A stretch of DNA of 64,000 nt from CAVVAL01 sp963742725. Lineage in GTDB: Bacteria; Actinomycetota; Actinomycetes; Mycobacteriales; Cryptosporangiaceae. Of this stretch, positions 36,031 to 44,394 are shown one piece after another. Where the stretch lies: positions 1,054,001 to 1,118,000 of the forward strand of contig CAVUMX010000004.1 of the NCBI GenBank assembly GCA_963742725.1, written 5' to 3'. Below the pieces are notes generated by a model, which made no database searches, was not told the origin of the DNA, and saw only the letters and a program-made list of their open reading frames with translations. The position numbers were made by a program, and so were the translations under genes. Position 1 is the stretch's first letter. Each line of letters opens with the position of its first letter.

Positions 36031-36783
36031 GTGGGCCTTTACCGGGACGACGCAGTGGTGCTGCGCGTGCAGAAGCTGGGCGAGGCCGACCGGATCGTCA
36101 GCCTGCTGACCCGCCGTTTCGGGCGGGTGCGCGCGGTGGCGAAAGGGGTCCGCAAGACCACCAGCCGGTTCGGCGGCCGGCTGGAGCCGTTCAGCCATGT
36201 CGACCTGCAGCTGTACGAGGGCCGTTCGCTCGACATCGTGAGCCAGGCGGAGACCATCACGCCGTACGGCAAGGACATCACCGGCGACTACAGCCGGTAC
36301 ACGTCGGCGAGCGCCGTCCTGGAGACCGCGGAGCGGCTCACCGGCGAAGAGCGCGAACCGTCGCTGCGGCTGTACCTGCTGACGCTGGGCGCGCTGCGGG
36401 TGATCTCGGGCGGCGAGCACGCGGCACCACTCGCCCTGGACGCGTTCCTGCTGCGCGCGATGGCCGTGGCGGGCTGGGCGCCGGCGCTGCTGGAGTGCGC
36501 GGTGTGCGGCCGGCCCGGCGCGCACCGCTCGTTCTCGGTACCGGCGGGCGGGTGCGTGTGCGCGGACTGCCGTCCGGCCGGTGCGGCGTCGCCGTCCTCG
36601 GCCGCGCTGGAGCTGATGTCGGCGCTGCTGTCCGGCGACTGGACGCACGCCGACGCGAGCGAAGGGCCGATCCGCCGGGAGGCCAGTGGCCTGGTGGCGG
36701 CCCACCTGCAGTGGCACCTGGAACGGGGACTGCGGTCGCTGCCGCTGGTAGACCGCACGGTGAAGACGAAAGGGAATGCATGA
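36031..36783 (+). CDS. recO: DNA repair protein RecO
   Basis: A 250-residue RecO that loads RecA on SSB-coated DNA in the RecFOR pathway. The N-terminal OB fold starts LYRDDAVVLRVQKLGEADRI and continues LLTRRFGRVRAVAKGVRKT. The zinc finger is present (CAVCGRPGAHRSF and CVCADC). The GTG at 36031 is chosen because GGGAGGATG lies 8 nt upstream. The stop overlaps the uppS start (ATGA). A GGTGCGAC/GTCGCACC inverted repeat (35976-36011) lies just before the ribosome site and might affect initiation. Confidence 0.95.
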   Translation: MGLYRDDAVVLRVQKLGEADRIVSLLTRRFGRVRAVAKGVRKTTSRFGGRLEPFSHVDLQLYEGRSLDIVSQAETITPYGKDITGDYSRYTSASAVLETAERLTGEEREPSLRLYLLTLGALRVISGGEHAAPLALDAFLLRAMAVAGWAPALLECAVCGRPGAHRSFSVPAGGCVCADCRPAGAASPSSAALELMSALLSGDWTHADASEGPIRREASGLVAAHLQWHLERGLRSLPLVDRTVKTKGNA

Positions 36784-37577
36784 TCCGGCGCGCCCAGGCG
36801 GTTCGGCCGCCCACCCCGCACCCGACCGGAGCCCGCCCGCCGGCCCTGCAGCGGGAACTCATCCCCCGGCACGTGGCACTGGTGATGGACGGCAACGGCC
36901 GCTGGGCCAAGGAACGCGGCCTCGCCCGCACCGAGGGACACAAGCGGGGCGAGGCGTCCCTGTTCGACGCGGTCGAGGGCTGCATCGAGCTGGGCGTCGA
37001 GTACCTGTCCGCCTACGCGTTCTCCACGGAGAACTGGAAGCGCTCGCCGGACGAGGTCCGGTTCCTCATGGGCTTCAACCGGGACGTGATCCGGCGGCGG
37101 CGGGACGACCTGCACGCGATGGGCGTCCGGGTGCGGTGGGCCGGGCGGCGGCCCAAGCTGTGGCGCAGCGTCATCAAGGAGCTGGAAGTCGCCCAGGAGA
37201 TGACCCGGCACAACACGGTCATGACCCTGACGATGTGCGTCAACTACGGCGGCCGCGCCGAACTGACCGACGCCGCTCAGGCCATGGCGCGTGATGTGGC
37301 CGCCGGCCGTCTCGACCCGGAGAAAGTCACCGAAAAACTCTTCGCTCGGTACTTGTACCAGCCCGACATTCCCGACGTGGACCTGTTCCTGCGGCCGTCC
37401 GGCGAGATGCGGACGTCCAACTTCCTGCCGTGGCAGTCCGCGTACGCCGAGATGGTCTACATGGACACCCTGTTCCCCGACTTCGACCGCCGCCACCTGT
37501 GGCACGCCTGCGAGCTGTACGCCCAGCGTGACCGCCGCTACGGCGGCGCGATCCCGAACCCGGTGCCGGTGCCGTAG
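36780..37577 (+). CDS. uppS: isoprenyl (di-/undeca-/decaprenyl) diphosphate synthase, UppS family
   Basis: A 265-residue cis-prenyltransferase that makes the long-chain carrier for peptidoglycan and wall glycan assembly. The catalytic aspartate is in HVALVMDGNGRWAKERGLAR (Asp37); SAYAFSTENWKRS and the C-terminal LFLRPSGEMRTSNFLPWQSA with YAEMVYMDTLFPDF are the family signatures. The product chain length cannot be told by reading. The ATG overlaps the recO stop, so translation is coupled, as in many actinobacteria. Confidence 0.95.
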   Translation: MIRRAQAVRPPTPHPTGARPPALQRELIPRHVALVMDGNGRWAKERGLARTEGHKRGEASLFDAVEGCIELGVEYLSAYAFSTENWKRSPDEVRFLMGFNRDVIRRRRDDLHAMGVRVRWAGRRPKLWRSVIKELEVAQEMTRHNTVMTLTMCVNYGGRAELTDAAQAMARDVAAGRLDPEKVTEKLFARYLYQPDIPDVDLFLRPSGEMRTSNFLPWQSAYAEMVYMDTLFPDFDRRHLWHACELYAQRDRRYGGAIPNPVPVP

Positions 37578-37776
37578 GGGCTGCGCGCGCTTGGCGCCAC
37601 CCGGCGCGGCGCGGCGGTGCTGCCGGGCTGCGCGGTGGCGCGGGGTGGCCGGCGGGGCGCGGCGGGGCCGCGGTGGCGGTGCTGCGTGGCTGCGCGGCGC
37701 CACTGGCTGGCGGGCGTGGCGCCGGTGGTCGAAGTGACGGTCGTTGTCACGCCGCGCGACGCATGAATAACGGTGA

Positions 37777-37791
37777 GTGAACGGCGTTCAC
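37777..37791. promoter_or_regulatory. TetR-type operator palindrome
   Basis: GTGAA-CGGCG-TTCAC is a perfect 15-bp palindrome apart from its centre, in the form commonly bound by TetR-family dimers. It lies just after a possible -35/-10 pair (TTGTCA, 16 bp, AATAAC), where it would overlap the transcription start. No TetR gene is adjacent. Confidence 0.45.
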
Positions 37792-37931
37792 CCTTACGGG
37801 TGTGCCGCACGAGGCGTTTCCTGATGGCAGGGGCTCGCCCGGCCGGTCGGTTCGCCGGCGGTCGGGTGGAGAGCGGTCGGGCGCCAGCGCTCCCGGTCTG
37901 GTGCCCGACCGTGCAGACGAAAGGGGACACG

Positions 37932-38111
37932 ATGCCGGATTCCAGCGGCGGGCGTGTGGGGATCGCGCCCGCCGCACCTACTCCCCGGTGCTCGGAAGCC
38001 GCCTCTCGGGCGCCGGGTGATCGGCGGGGCGCGGTGGCGCACGGAAACCCCCTTCGGCGCCACCGCGCCTGCGCTGGACCCCACCGGTGGGCCCGGCGCG
38101 GCGCGCACTGA
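37932..38111 (+). CDS. hypothetical 59-residue protein
   Basis: A short frame whose ATG has GAAAGGGGACACG directly upstream, which is a good ribosome site, and which lies about 140 bp after a possible operator-controlled promoter. The product is Arg/Ala/Pro-rich with two cysteines and matches nothing I recognise. It may be a real small gene or the remnant of a decayed one. Confidence 0.25.
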   Translation: MPDSSGGRVGIAPAAPTPRCSEAASRAPGDRRGAVAHGNPLRRHRACAGPHRWARRGAH

Positions 38112-38216
38112 CCGGCGCCGGCCTGGCGCCCGACGATGTACGCCAGGCCGCCGCCCGCCGGTTCGTGCCGCCGCCGACCGGCGCCCGAGCCCGCCGCCCG
38201 GCAGCCCGCCGCCAGT

Positions 38217-38260
38217 TTGGGCGACGTTTCGGTGCCTATAGCGACAAAGATGTCGCCCGA
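38217..38260 (-). terminator. hairpin terminator candidate for def
   Basis: GGGCGAC (38219-38225) pairs with GTCGCCC (38252-38258), with extra partial pairing at the base. On the minus strand it lies about 45 bp after the def stop and is followed by a short A-rich stretch. Confidence 0.45.
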
Positions 38261-38305
38261 ACCGGGGAGGGGGACGGCGGCAGGGAGGGGCAAGCGGGGG
38301 AGGGG

Positions 38306-38863
38306 TCAGTAGGTCCAGGTGGTGCCCGTGCCTCGGTATTCGTCCACGCCTATCGGGGCGGTGCCGGGGCGCATCCGATCCGTGTAGAGGAGGCCGTGCA
38401 GGTGATCGACCTCGTGCGCGACCAGCCGTGCCAGCGCGTTCTCGTACCGCGTGACGATCCGTCGCCCGCTGTACCGGGACGATTCGACGTCGATCCAGAG
38501 CGGCCGTGGCACCATTCCGCGGACGTCGAAGAAGCTGAGGCACCCCTCGTACTGCTCGTCGTCGGACGGCGATTCGCCGACGATCACGGGGTTGAGCAGC
38601 ACGATCGGGTCGGTGCCGGCGGGCCGGACGACCGCGCAGGCCCGGTCGACCCCGAGCTGCGGCGCGGCGATGCCCATGCCCTTGCCGAACACGTGCACCT
38701 GCCCGATCTCGTCGGCGCTGGCGAACAGGCGGGCGACGAGCCGCCGGGCGGCGGTGGCCTCGGCGGGCAGGTCGAAGGGGCGGGCGGTGCGTCGTAACGC
38801 GGCGTCCTCGCGCTGGACGACGCCGAGCCCACGCATCAGCTGGCTCGGTAGGGGTGCCGTCAT
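38306..38863 (-). CDS. def: peptide deformylase
   Basis: A 185-residue peptide deformylase that removes the N-formyl group from nascent proteins. All three motifs are intact: GMGIAAPQLG (62-71), EGCLS (106-110) and HEVDH (150-154), so the metal site of Cys and two His is complete. The ATG overlaps the stop of an upstream XRE regulator (ATGA), so the two are translated together. This pairing, away from fmt, suggests an accessory deformylase under its own control rather than the housekeeping copy; that is inference. Confidence 0.93.
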   Translation of the reverse strand: MTAPLPSQLMRGLGVVQREDAALRRTARPFDLPAEATAARRLVARLFASADEIGQVHVFGKGMGIAAPQLGVDRACAVVRPAGTDPIVLLNPVIVGESPSDDEQYEGCLSFFDVRGMVPRPLWIDVESSRYSGRRIVTRYENALARLVAHEVDHLHGLLYTDRMRPGTAPIGVDEYRGTGTTWTY

Positions 38864-39795
38864 CGGCGGAACCGCCACTCCAGCCGGTACCGGGCGTGCA
38901 GCGACGGATGGTCGGTGGACCAGTCGAAGCTCGTGCGCTCGGGGCCGGTCTGGCGGGTGATGGCGTGGCGGAACGGCGCGGCGGATGCCGTCATGGACGT
39001 CTCGGTGCCCCAGACGACAGCGCCGAGCGAGGACGGGAAGTCGAGTTGGACCGCGAGCCTGGTCGTCGGCAGCCGGACGGCGCGCTGGAACCACGATCCC
39101 CATTTGCCGTCGCTGACCTGGTACGAGTAGCGGATCGTCGTCATGTCGCCGGGGTAGAGCGGGAACCGGCTGGTGGCGTTCTCGAACAGCAGCCACACCT
39201 CCTTGAACGCGTCGCGGTCGTGCTTGGCCTTCCACGCCATCGGCTCGCCCTCGCACTCGGCGGTGAGCCGCAGCTCGTCCCAGGTGAGGGGGTGGGCGCG
39301 GTAGAGCTGGTTCGATCGTTCGGGGTCGTCGGGGTAGCGGTCGACGGCGATCCGGACGAGGAACCGGCTGATCGGTTCGACGCCCACGTTGCACAGCCGG
39401 CGGATGGTCGTCACGTGGTAGACGCCGTCGCCGTAGCGGAGCCGGGAGTCCTCGTGCTCGACGACGAGCCCGGCGGACGGATCGGCGTGGGCGTGGGCGA
39501 CCTCGCGCGACACCGGTCCGCCGTCGGCGTCGTGGACGCGCCGCGCGCCGTCGAACGCCTGCCAGCGCCGCCACAGCGCGTGACTGCAGTTGAGGACGGA
39601 TTCGGCCCGGCGCGCGAAGTCCTCGGTGGGCCGGTGCCGTCCGCTCTCGATGTGGCTGACGTAGGAGGGGTCGAAACCCATCTCGGCGGCGAGCCGTTTC
39701 TTGGACAGTCCCCGCACCTCGCGCCAGTGGGTGAGCTCCGCGCTGAAGGCCTCGGCCAGCTCGGTGATCGCGCGGGCGGATGACGTGGCGTCCAT
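38860..39795 (-). CDS. XRE family transcriptional regulator with C-terminal sensor-like domain
   Basis: A 311-residue protein. An XRE helix-turn-helix lies at about residues 25-75 (LSKKRLAAEMGFDPSYVSHI, ESGRHRPTEDFARRAE). The remaining 230 residues form an uncharacterised domain with aromatic-rich segments (HPLTWDELRLTAECEGEPMA, PLYPGDMTTIRYSYQV) that may sense a ligand. ATG 39795 is preferred to GTG 39801 because GGGGGTGAG sits just upstream. Its stop overlaps the def start, so the regulator and deformylase form one unit. Confidence 0.8.
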   Translation of the reverse strand: MDATSSARAITELAEAFSAELTHWREVRGLSKKRLAAEMGFDPSYVSHIESGRHRPTEDFARRAESVLNCSHALWRRWQAFDGARRVHDADGGPVSREVAHAHADPSAGLVVEHEDSRLRYGDGVYHVTTIRRLCNVGVEPISRFLVRIAVDRYPDDPERSNQLYRAHPLTWDELRLTAECEGEPMAWKAKHDRDAFKEVWLLFENATSRFPLYPGDMTTIRYSYQVSDGKWGSWFQRAVRLPTTRLAVQLDFPSSLGAVVWGTETSMTASAAPFRHAITRQTGPERTSFDWSTDHPSLHARYRLEWRFRR

Positions 39796-39997
39796 GCTCA
39801 CCCCCGATCGCGGACCGTCACGTCTAGTCTTCTCGCGGTCACGGTGCGCGTGCAGGCGAAAGCCGGTATGCGGGGAATGTCCGGTTCATCGCGACAGGTG
39901 TTCCGAGGCTCTGTCGCTGGTCAACGCGCCACGGTACGGTGCACGAGTTGTCCGAGTTGAGCGCCCACCGGCTCGCACGCCAGAAGGAGCACGCCCC

Positions 39998-40036
39998 GTG
40001 CGGTTCACCCTGCCCCACCGCCCGGCCAGCACATGA
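39998..40036 (+). CDS. 12-codon leader peptide upstream of the permease
   Basis: A GTG codon 8 nt after a strong AAGGAG opens a frame of twelve codons (VRFTLPHRPAST) whose TGA overlaps the permease ATG as ATGA. The permease itself lacks a ribosome site, so its translation probably depends on ribosomes ending this peptide. Coupling of this kind may also allow control by leader translation; that is inference. Confidence 0.5.
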   Translation: MRFTLPHRPAST

Positions 40037-41106
40037 CCTCGGCCGACACGTCACCCGCCGAGGCCGCAGACGCCGAAGCCGCGACCACCGTCATCGACCC
40101 CGCCGGTCACCCGCCCAAGGGCACGCCGGGGACTCCTCCTGACGGTGAGAAGGCCCCCTGGCGACCGGGTTCGCTCGAACTGCTGACCGCGCTGTTGGTC
40201 GTCGTCGCGGTCTTCCGGGGCCAGCTCGTCGGCCTGTTCGACACCCCGGCGATGCAGACGTTCGCGACGGTGTTCGTCTCCCTCGTCGTCCAGGCCATCC
40301 CGTTCCTGGTGCTCGGCGTCGTGATCAGCGCGGTCATCGCGGTGTTCGTGCCCGCGTCGTTCTTCGCCAAGGCGCTGCCGAAGCACCCGGCGTTCGCGGT
40401 GCCCGTCGCCGGCATCGCGGGTGTGGCGCTGCCGGGTTGCGAATGCGGATCCGTACCGGTGGCCGGCGGGCTGCTGCGGCGCGGGGTCGCCCCGGCGGCG
40501 GCGTTCGCGTTCCTGCTGTCGGCGCCGGCGATCAACCCGGTCGTCCTGGTCGCGACGGCGGTGGCGTTCCCCGGCAATCCCGAGATGGTGCTCGCGCGGT
40601 TCGTCGCGTCGGCCGTCACGGCGATGCTCATGGGCTGGTTGTGGCTGCGGGTCGGCAAGGCGGAGTGGATCAAGCTGCCGAAGCGTCCGGAGCTGGACGG
40701 CATGTCGAAGTGGGCGGCGTTCTGGGCGTCGTGCCGGCACGACTTCATCAGTGCCGGCGGATTCCTCGTCGTCGGCGGCATCACGGCGGCGATCCTCAAC
40801 GTGACCGTCCCCGAAGCCTGGTTGCAGGCCGTCGCCGACAACCCGGTGCTGGCCGTCCTGGTGCTGGCCCTGCTGGCCGTGCTGCTGTCGATCTGCTCGG
40901 AGGCCGACGCGTTCATCGCGGCGTCGCTCACCCAGTTCTCGCTGACGGCGCGGCTGGCGTTCCTCGTCGTCGGTCCGATGATCGACGTGAAGCTGTTCGC
41001 GATGCAGATCGGCACGTTCGGGCGCGGCTTCGCGCTGAGGTTCGCGCCGACCACGTTCGCCGTCGCTGTCGCCGTCAGTGTCCTCGTCGGGTGGGTGTTG
41101 CTGTGA
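40033..41106 (+). CDS. YraQ/DUF318-type permease
   Basis: A 357-residue membrane permease with about eight hydrophobic segments. The family motif LPGCECGSVPVAGGLLRRG contains Cys136 and Cys138, and an LLSAPAINPVVLVATAVAF segment follows; the second half repeats the pattern around LSICSEADAFIAASL. YraQ permeases are implicated in movement of metal ions or sulfur species and are often found with a TIGR03943 protein, as here. The 45-residue N-terminal tail is acidic and variable. The next gene starts inside its stop codon (GTGA). Confidence 0.85.
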   Translation: MTSADTSPAEAADAEAATTVIDPAGHPPKGTPGTPPDGEKAPWRPGSLELLTALLVVVAVFRGQLVGLFDTPAMQTFATVFVSLVVQAIPFLVLGVVISAVIAVFVPASFFAKALPKHPAFAVPVAGIAGVALPGCECGSVPVAGGLLRRGVAPAAAFAFLLSAPAINPVVLVATAVAFPGNPEMVLARFVASAVTAMLMGWLWLRVGKAEWIKLPKRPELDGMSKWAAFWASCRHDFISAGGFLVVGGITAAILNVTVPEAWLQAVADNPVLAVLVLALLAVLLSICSEADAFIAASLTQFSLTARLAFLVVGPMIDVKLFAMQIGTFGRGFALRFAPTTFAVAVAVSVLVGWVLL

Positions 41107-41849
41107 CGCGCGAAGCGCAGAGTGTCCTGTTGCTGCTGGTCGGCGGCGCTGTCCTGCGGATCAGCATCTCCGACGTCTACCTCCGGTACGTCAAGGAGGG
41201 GCTGCGGCCGTTCCTGATCGTCGCCGGGGTGCTGCTCGTGGCGATCGCGGTCGCCACGCTGCTCCGCGAGCTGTTCGTCGCCAAGGCCGAGGTAGCCCAC
41301 GACAGCGCCCACGATCACGACGAGGACGACGACGGCCACGGTCACGGTCACGGCACCCGGATCGGCTGGATGCTGGTTCTGCCCGTCTTCGCCACGTTCC
41401 TGATCGCGCCACCCGCGCTCGGCTCGTACGCGGCCGCGCGCGGCGGGCAGGCCAACATCCAGCAGCCCACCGCCGACTTCGCGCCGCTGCCCAAGGCCGA
41501 TCCGGCCGAGATCACTGTCGTCGAGTACTTCACCCGCGCAGTGTGGGACGACAGGGAATCGATGAAGGACCGGAACATCCAGCTGTCCGGGTTCATCACG
41601 CCCCGGCCCGAGGGCGGTGTCTACCTCACGCGGATCATGCTGAGCTGCTGCGCGGTCGACGGACGTCCGATCAAGGTGGTTTTGACCGGTTCTGGTGTCG
41701 AGTCCCTTCCCGCCGACACCTGGATCGAGGTCATCGGGCGGCACGACCCGAAGATCGAGAAGGACAAGATCAACAAGCAGGAGATCCCGTACTTCAAGGT
41801 CACCGAGTACCGGAAGATCCCGGCCCCGCGGCAGCCCTACGAGCAGTAG
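41103..41849 (+). CDS. TIGR03943-type membrane protein with histidine-rich loop
   Basis: A 248-residue protein of the family that accompanies YraQ permeases. Two N-terminal membrane helices enclose a metal-binding-looking loop (residues 66-83) with repeated His and Asp ending GHGHGHG. The extracytoplasmic C-terminal domain contains SGFITPRPEGGVYLTRIMLS and CCAVDGRPIKVVL, the family signature with a Cys pair. With the permease it is likely a metal-related complex. It converges on zur with only 10 bp between the stops, so both may share control in zinc homeostasis. Confidence 0.85.
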   Translation: MTREAQSVLLLLVGGAVLRISISDVYLRYVKEGLRPFLIVAGVLLVAIAVATLLRELFVAKAEVAHDSAHDHDEDDDGHGHGHGTRIGWMLVLPVFATFLIAPPALGSYAAARGGQANIQQPTADFAPLPKADPAEITVVEYFTRAVWDDRESMKDRNIQLSGFITPRPEGGVYLTRIMLSCCAVDGRPIKVVLTGSGVESLPADTWIEVIGRHDPKIEKDKINKQEIPYFKVTEYRKIPAPRQPYEQ

Positions 41850-41859
41850 CGGTAGGGGG

Positions 41860-42255
41860 CTAGCCGGCCGCCATGCAGGTGGCGCAGGTGCCGAAGATCT
41901 CGACGGTGTGGCTGACCTCGGCGAACCCGTGCTCGGCGGCGACCTTGTCGGCCCAGCGCTCGACGGTCGGGCCCTCGACCTCGACGGTCCGTCCGCAGCG
42001 CCGGCACACCAGGTGGTGGTGGTGCCCGCTGCTGCACCGCCGGTAGAGGTGCTCGCCGCCCGGTGGCCGCATGACGTCGATCTCGCCCGCGTCCGCGAGC
42101 GCCTGCAGCGTCCGGTACACCGTGGTCAGGCCGACGGAGTCGCCGCGACGCCGGAGCAGATCGTGCAGCTCCTGGGCACTGCGGAACTCCTCGACCTCGT
42201 CGAGCATGGCCATGACTGCGGTGCGCTGGCGCGTGCTGCGACCGACGGTCTGCAT
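41860..42255 (-). CDS. zur: Fur family zinc uptake regulator Zur
   Basis: A 131-residue Fur-family repressor. A winged helix with GLTTVYRTLQALADAGEIDV is followed by the hinge, with the His cluster HHHH (78-81) and structural zinc cysteines C84-C87 and C124-C127. In actinobacteria a Fur protein of this size beside smtB and znu genes is Zur, which represses zinc uptake when Zn(II) is bound. ATG 42255 is preferred, with AAAGGGACC upstream. It is the last gene of the apparent znuA-C-B-smtB-zur operon. Confidence 0.93.
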   Translation of the reverse strand: MQTVGRSTRQRTAVMAMLDEVEEFRSAQELHDLLRRRGDSVGLTTVYRTLQALADAGEIDVMRPPGGEHLYRRCSSGHHHHLVCRRCGRTVEVEGPTVERWADKVAAEHGFAEVSHTVEIFGTCATCMAAG

Positions 42256-42322
42256 AGAGCTGGTCCCTTTCTCCGGCGTCCGGACGGAGGCCCATCCTTG
42301 CAGGTTCGCCGTGGGCACCGGG

Positions 42323-42649
42323 TTACCGTCCTTCCTTGGCATGGCTGACGGCGTCCGTGACGATGTGTGCCACGTGGTGGTCCGCCAGCGAATACATGAC
42401 TTCGCGGCCCCGCCGTTCACCGGTCACGACGCCGGCCGAGCGGAGCACCCGAAGGTGCTGGGACACGAGGGGCTGCGGCGCGTCGAGCGCGTCGACGAGT
42501 TCGTGGACGCAGCGCGGGCCCGCGTCCAGTTCGACGACGATCGCGATGCGGAGCGGCGCGGCCAGGGCGCGGAGCAGTTCACCCGCGCCGGTGTAGTCGG
42601 GGAGCGGACGGGACGTGCCGGGCAGCGAGTGCGCGTGGCCATCCGTCAT
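42323..42649 (-). CDS. smtB: ArsR/SmtB family zinc-sensing repressor
   Basis: A 108-residue winged-helix regulator. The recognition part is QPLVSQHLRVLRSAGVVTGE. The C-terminal helix has D90-x-H92-x10-H103-x2-E106, exactly the spacing of the alpha-5 zinc site of SmtB and CzrA. Zinc should therefore release it from DNA. It is 67 bp upstream of zur in the same orientation, the arrangement known from Mycobacterium (smtB-zur). There is a 43-bp gap to znuB upstream, so it is probably in the same operon. Confidence 0.9.
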   Translation of the reverse strand: MTDGHAHSLPGTSRPLPDYTGAGELLRALAAPLRIAIVVELDAGPRCVHELVDALDAPQPLVSQHLRVLRSAGVVTGERRGREVMYSLADHHVAHIVTDAVSHAKEGR

Positions 42650-42692
42650 GCGCCGGACAGTAGACGAAGACACCGGCATCATGCACGTACCG

Positions 42693-43562
42693 TCACCGTT
42701 CGAGAATGACATCCGGGTGCGCGGACTCGACGGGCGCCGTCACAGGACGGCTCATCCGGCGGCGCAGCGATGCCAGGATCGTGACGACGACGAACGCCGC
42801 CAGCGCCAGGACGACGATGTTCGCACCGGCTGCGACGTCGAGGTAGTACGAGCTGACGGCGCCGCTCACCGACACGACAGCGCCGAGGCCGCACGCCAGT
42901 ACCGCTGTGCCGAGGAAGCTCCTGGCCACCTGCTGGGCGGTCGCCACGGGGATCACCATCATGGCGCTGACCAGCAGCAACCCGACGACGCGCATCGCGA
43001 CCGTGACGGTGATCGCCGCCGTGACCGCGAGCAGCAGGTTCAGTGCCCGTACCGGCAGCCCGGACACCCGGGCGTACTCCTCGTCGTGGCACACCGCGAA
43101 CAGCCACGGCCGCAGCAGCGTCGTCACCGCGAGGACGGCGCCGGCCAGCACGGCGACGACGACGAGGTCCTCGGTGCTGGTCGTGGTCAGCGAGCCGAAC
43201 AGGTACGACAGGAGCGACGAGTTCGTGCCGGTCGGGGCCAGGCCGATGAGCAGGACGCCGCCCGCGATCCCGCCGTAGAACATCATGGCGAGGGCGACGT
43301 CGCCGGACGTGCGCCCGCGTTCGCGGATAAGTTCGATCGCGATGGCGCCGAGCGCCGCCACGACGATCGCGGTCAGGACGGGCGCCGTGCTGAGCAGGAA
43401 GCCGAGCGCGACGCCGGTCAGCGCGATGTGGCCGATGCCGTCGCCGATCAGGGACATCCGCCGCTGGACGAGGTACACGCCGACGGCCGGTGCCGAGACG
43501 CCGACGAGCAGTGCCGCGATGAGCGCCCGCACCATGAAGTCGTAGCTGAGCAGCTCAATCAT
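42693..43562 (-). CDS. znuB: zinc ABC transporter permease ZnuB
   Basis: A 289-residue ABC-3 family permease with about eight hydrophobic segments. VYLVQRRMSLIGDGIGHIAL is the conserved cytoplasmic coupling region, and SGLPVRALNLLLAVTAAITV with MRVVGLLLVSAMMVIPVATA is typical of ZnuB/MntB. It works with ZnuC and ZnuA to import zinc. The ATG at 43562 gives the family N-terminus; no strong ribosome site is visible. It lies 73 bp after znuC. Confidence 0.93.
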   Translation of the reverse strand: MIELLSYDFMVRALIAALLVGVSAPAVGVYLVQRRMSLIGDGIGHIALTGVALGFLLSTAPVLTAIVVAALGAIAIELIRERGRTSGDVALAMMFYGGIAGGVLLIGLAPTGTNSSLLSYLFGSLTTTSTEDLVVVAVLAGAVLAVTTLLRPWLFAVCHDEEYARVSGLPVRALNLLLAVTAAITVTVAMRVVGLLLVSAMMVIPVATAQQVARSFLGTAVLACGLGAVVSVSGAVSSYYLDVAAGANIVVLALAAFVVVTILASLRRRMSRPVTAPVESAHPDVILER

Positions 43563-43635
43563 GAGGCGGTCCGCGAGTGAGCATCGCAGCGACGGAGGAG
43601 CGAGGAGCGGAGCGGAGGGCCGCCGGGGTGCACAG

Positions 43636-44394
43636 TCATGAGGCGGTCCAGAGGCCGGGTGGGTCGACCGGGGCGTGGGGGTGCACGTGGTCGTGGTCGG
43701 GGTGGGCGTGGTGCGCGGCCGGCCGGGGGACGGCGCCGTCGTGGACGATCCGGCCGGAGTCGACGACGACGGCGCGCCCGATGAGTGGTTCCAGTGGGCC
43801 GAGTTCGTGCGCGACGAGGAGGATCGTGACGCCGCTGTCGACGAGCGTGCGCAGGGTGGCGGCGAACGCGTCCTGGCTGGCGGCGTCGACGCCCGCGGTG
43901 GGTTCGTCGAGGACGAGCAGTTCGGGTTCGGCGGCGAGCGCGCGGGCGATGAGCACCCGCTGCTGCTGCCCGCCGGAGAGGGTGTTGACCTGGTCGCGGC
44001 GGCGGTCGGCGAGGCCGACGGCGGCCAGCGCGTCGCGGACGGCCGCGCGGTCGCGAGTGGACGGTAGGTGGAGGAACCCGCGGCGGGCGAGCCGGCCGGC
44101 GGCGACGACCTCACCGACGGTCGCCGGGACCGCGCTGGCCACACCGAGCCGCTGCGGCACGTACCCGACCCGTGCCCACTCGCGGAACGCGCCGAGCGGC
44201 GTGTCGAACAGCCGAACTTCGCCGCCCGCGAGCGGGGTCAGCCCGAGCGCCGCCCGGACCAGTGTGGACTTGCCGGACCCGTTGGCGCCCAGCACGGCGA
44301 CGACCTCACCGGCGTGGACCGTCACGTCCACGCCGTGCAGGATCGCGCGCCCGCCCAGGTTGACCGTGCCGTGCCGGACTTCGACTACGGTCAC
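43636..44394 (-). CDS. znuC: zinc ABC transporter ATP-binding protein ZnuC
   Basis: A 252-residue ABC ATPase. Walker A is GANGSGKST, the signature is LSGGQQQRVLIARAL, Walker B is LLVLDEPTAGVD, and a switch His is in LLVAHELG. The C-terminus is histidine-rich (HHAHPDHDHVHPHAP), common in zinc transporters and likely metal-binding. The GTG at 44394 overlaps the znuA stop (GTGA), so the two are translationally coupled. Confidence 0.94.
   Translation of the reverse strand: MTVVEVRHGTVNLGGRAILHGVDVTVHAGEVVAVLGANGSGKSTLVRAALGLTPLAGGEVRLFDTPLGAFREWARVGYVPQRLGVASAVPATVGEVVAAGRLARRGFLHLPSTRDRAAVRDALAAVGLADRRRDQVNTLSGGQQQRVLIARALAAEPELLVLDEPTAGVDAASQDAFAATLRTLVDSGVTILLVAHELGPLEPLIGRAVVVDSGRIVHDGAVPRPAAHHAHPDHDHVHPHAPVDPPGLWTAS

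Larger units (their letters stand above)
37578..38305. other. 728-bp region with G-rich repeats, an operator-like palindrome and one small frame
   Basis: The first 160 bp is G-rich low-complexity sequence. Then come a possible promoter TTGTCA (37744-37749), 16 bp, AATAAC (37766-37771), a 15-bp palindrome (37777-37791), a short frame with a good ribosome site (37932-38111), and a hairpin near 38217-38260. Long frames on the minus strand look like composition artefacts. Confidence 0.5.

Noticed and set aside
37538..38293. 251-codon minus-strand frame after uppS
   Set aside because: It overlaps the uppS C-terminus and low-complexity DNA, has no family resemblance, and no start signal.
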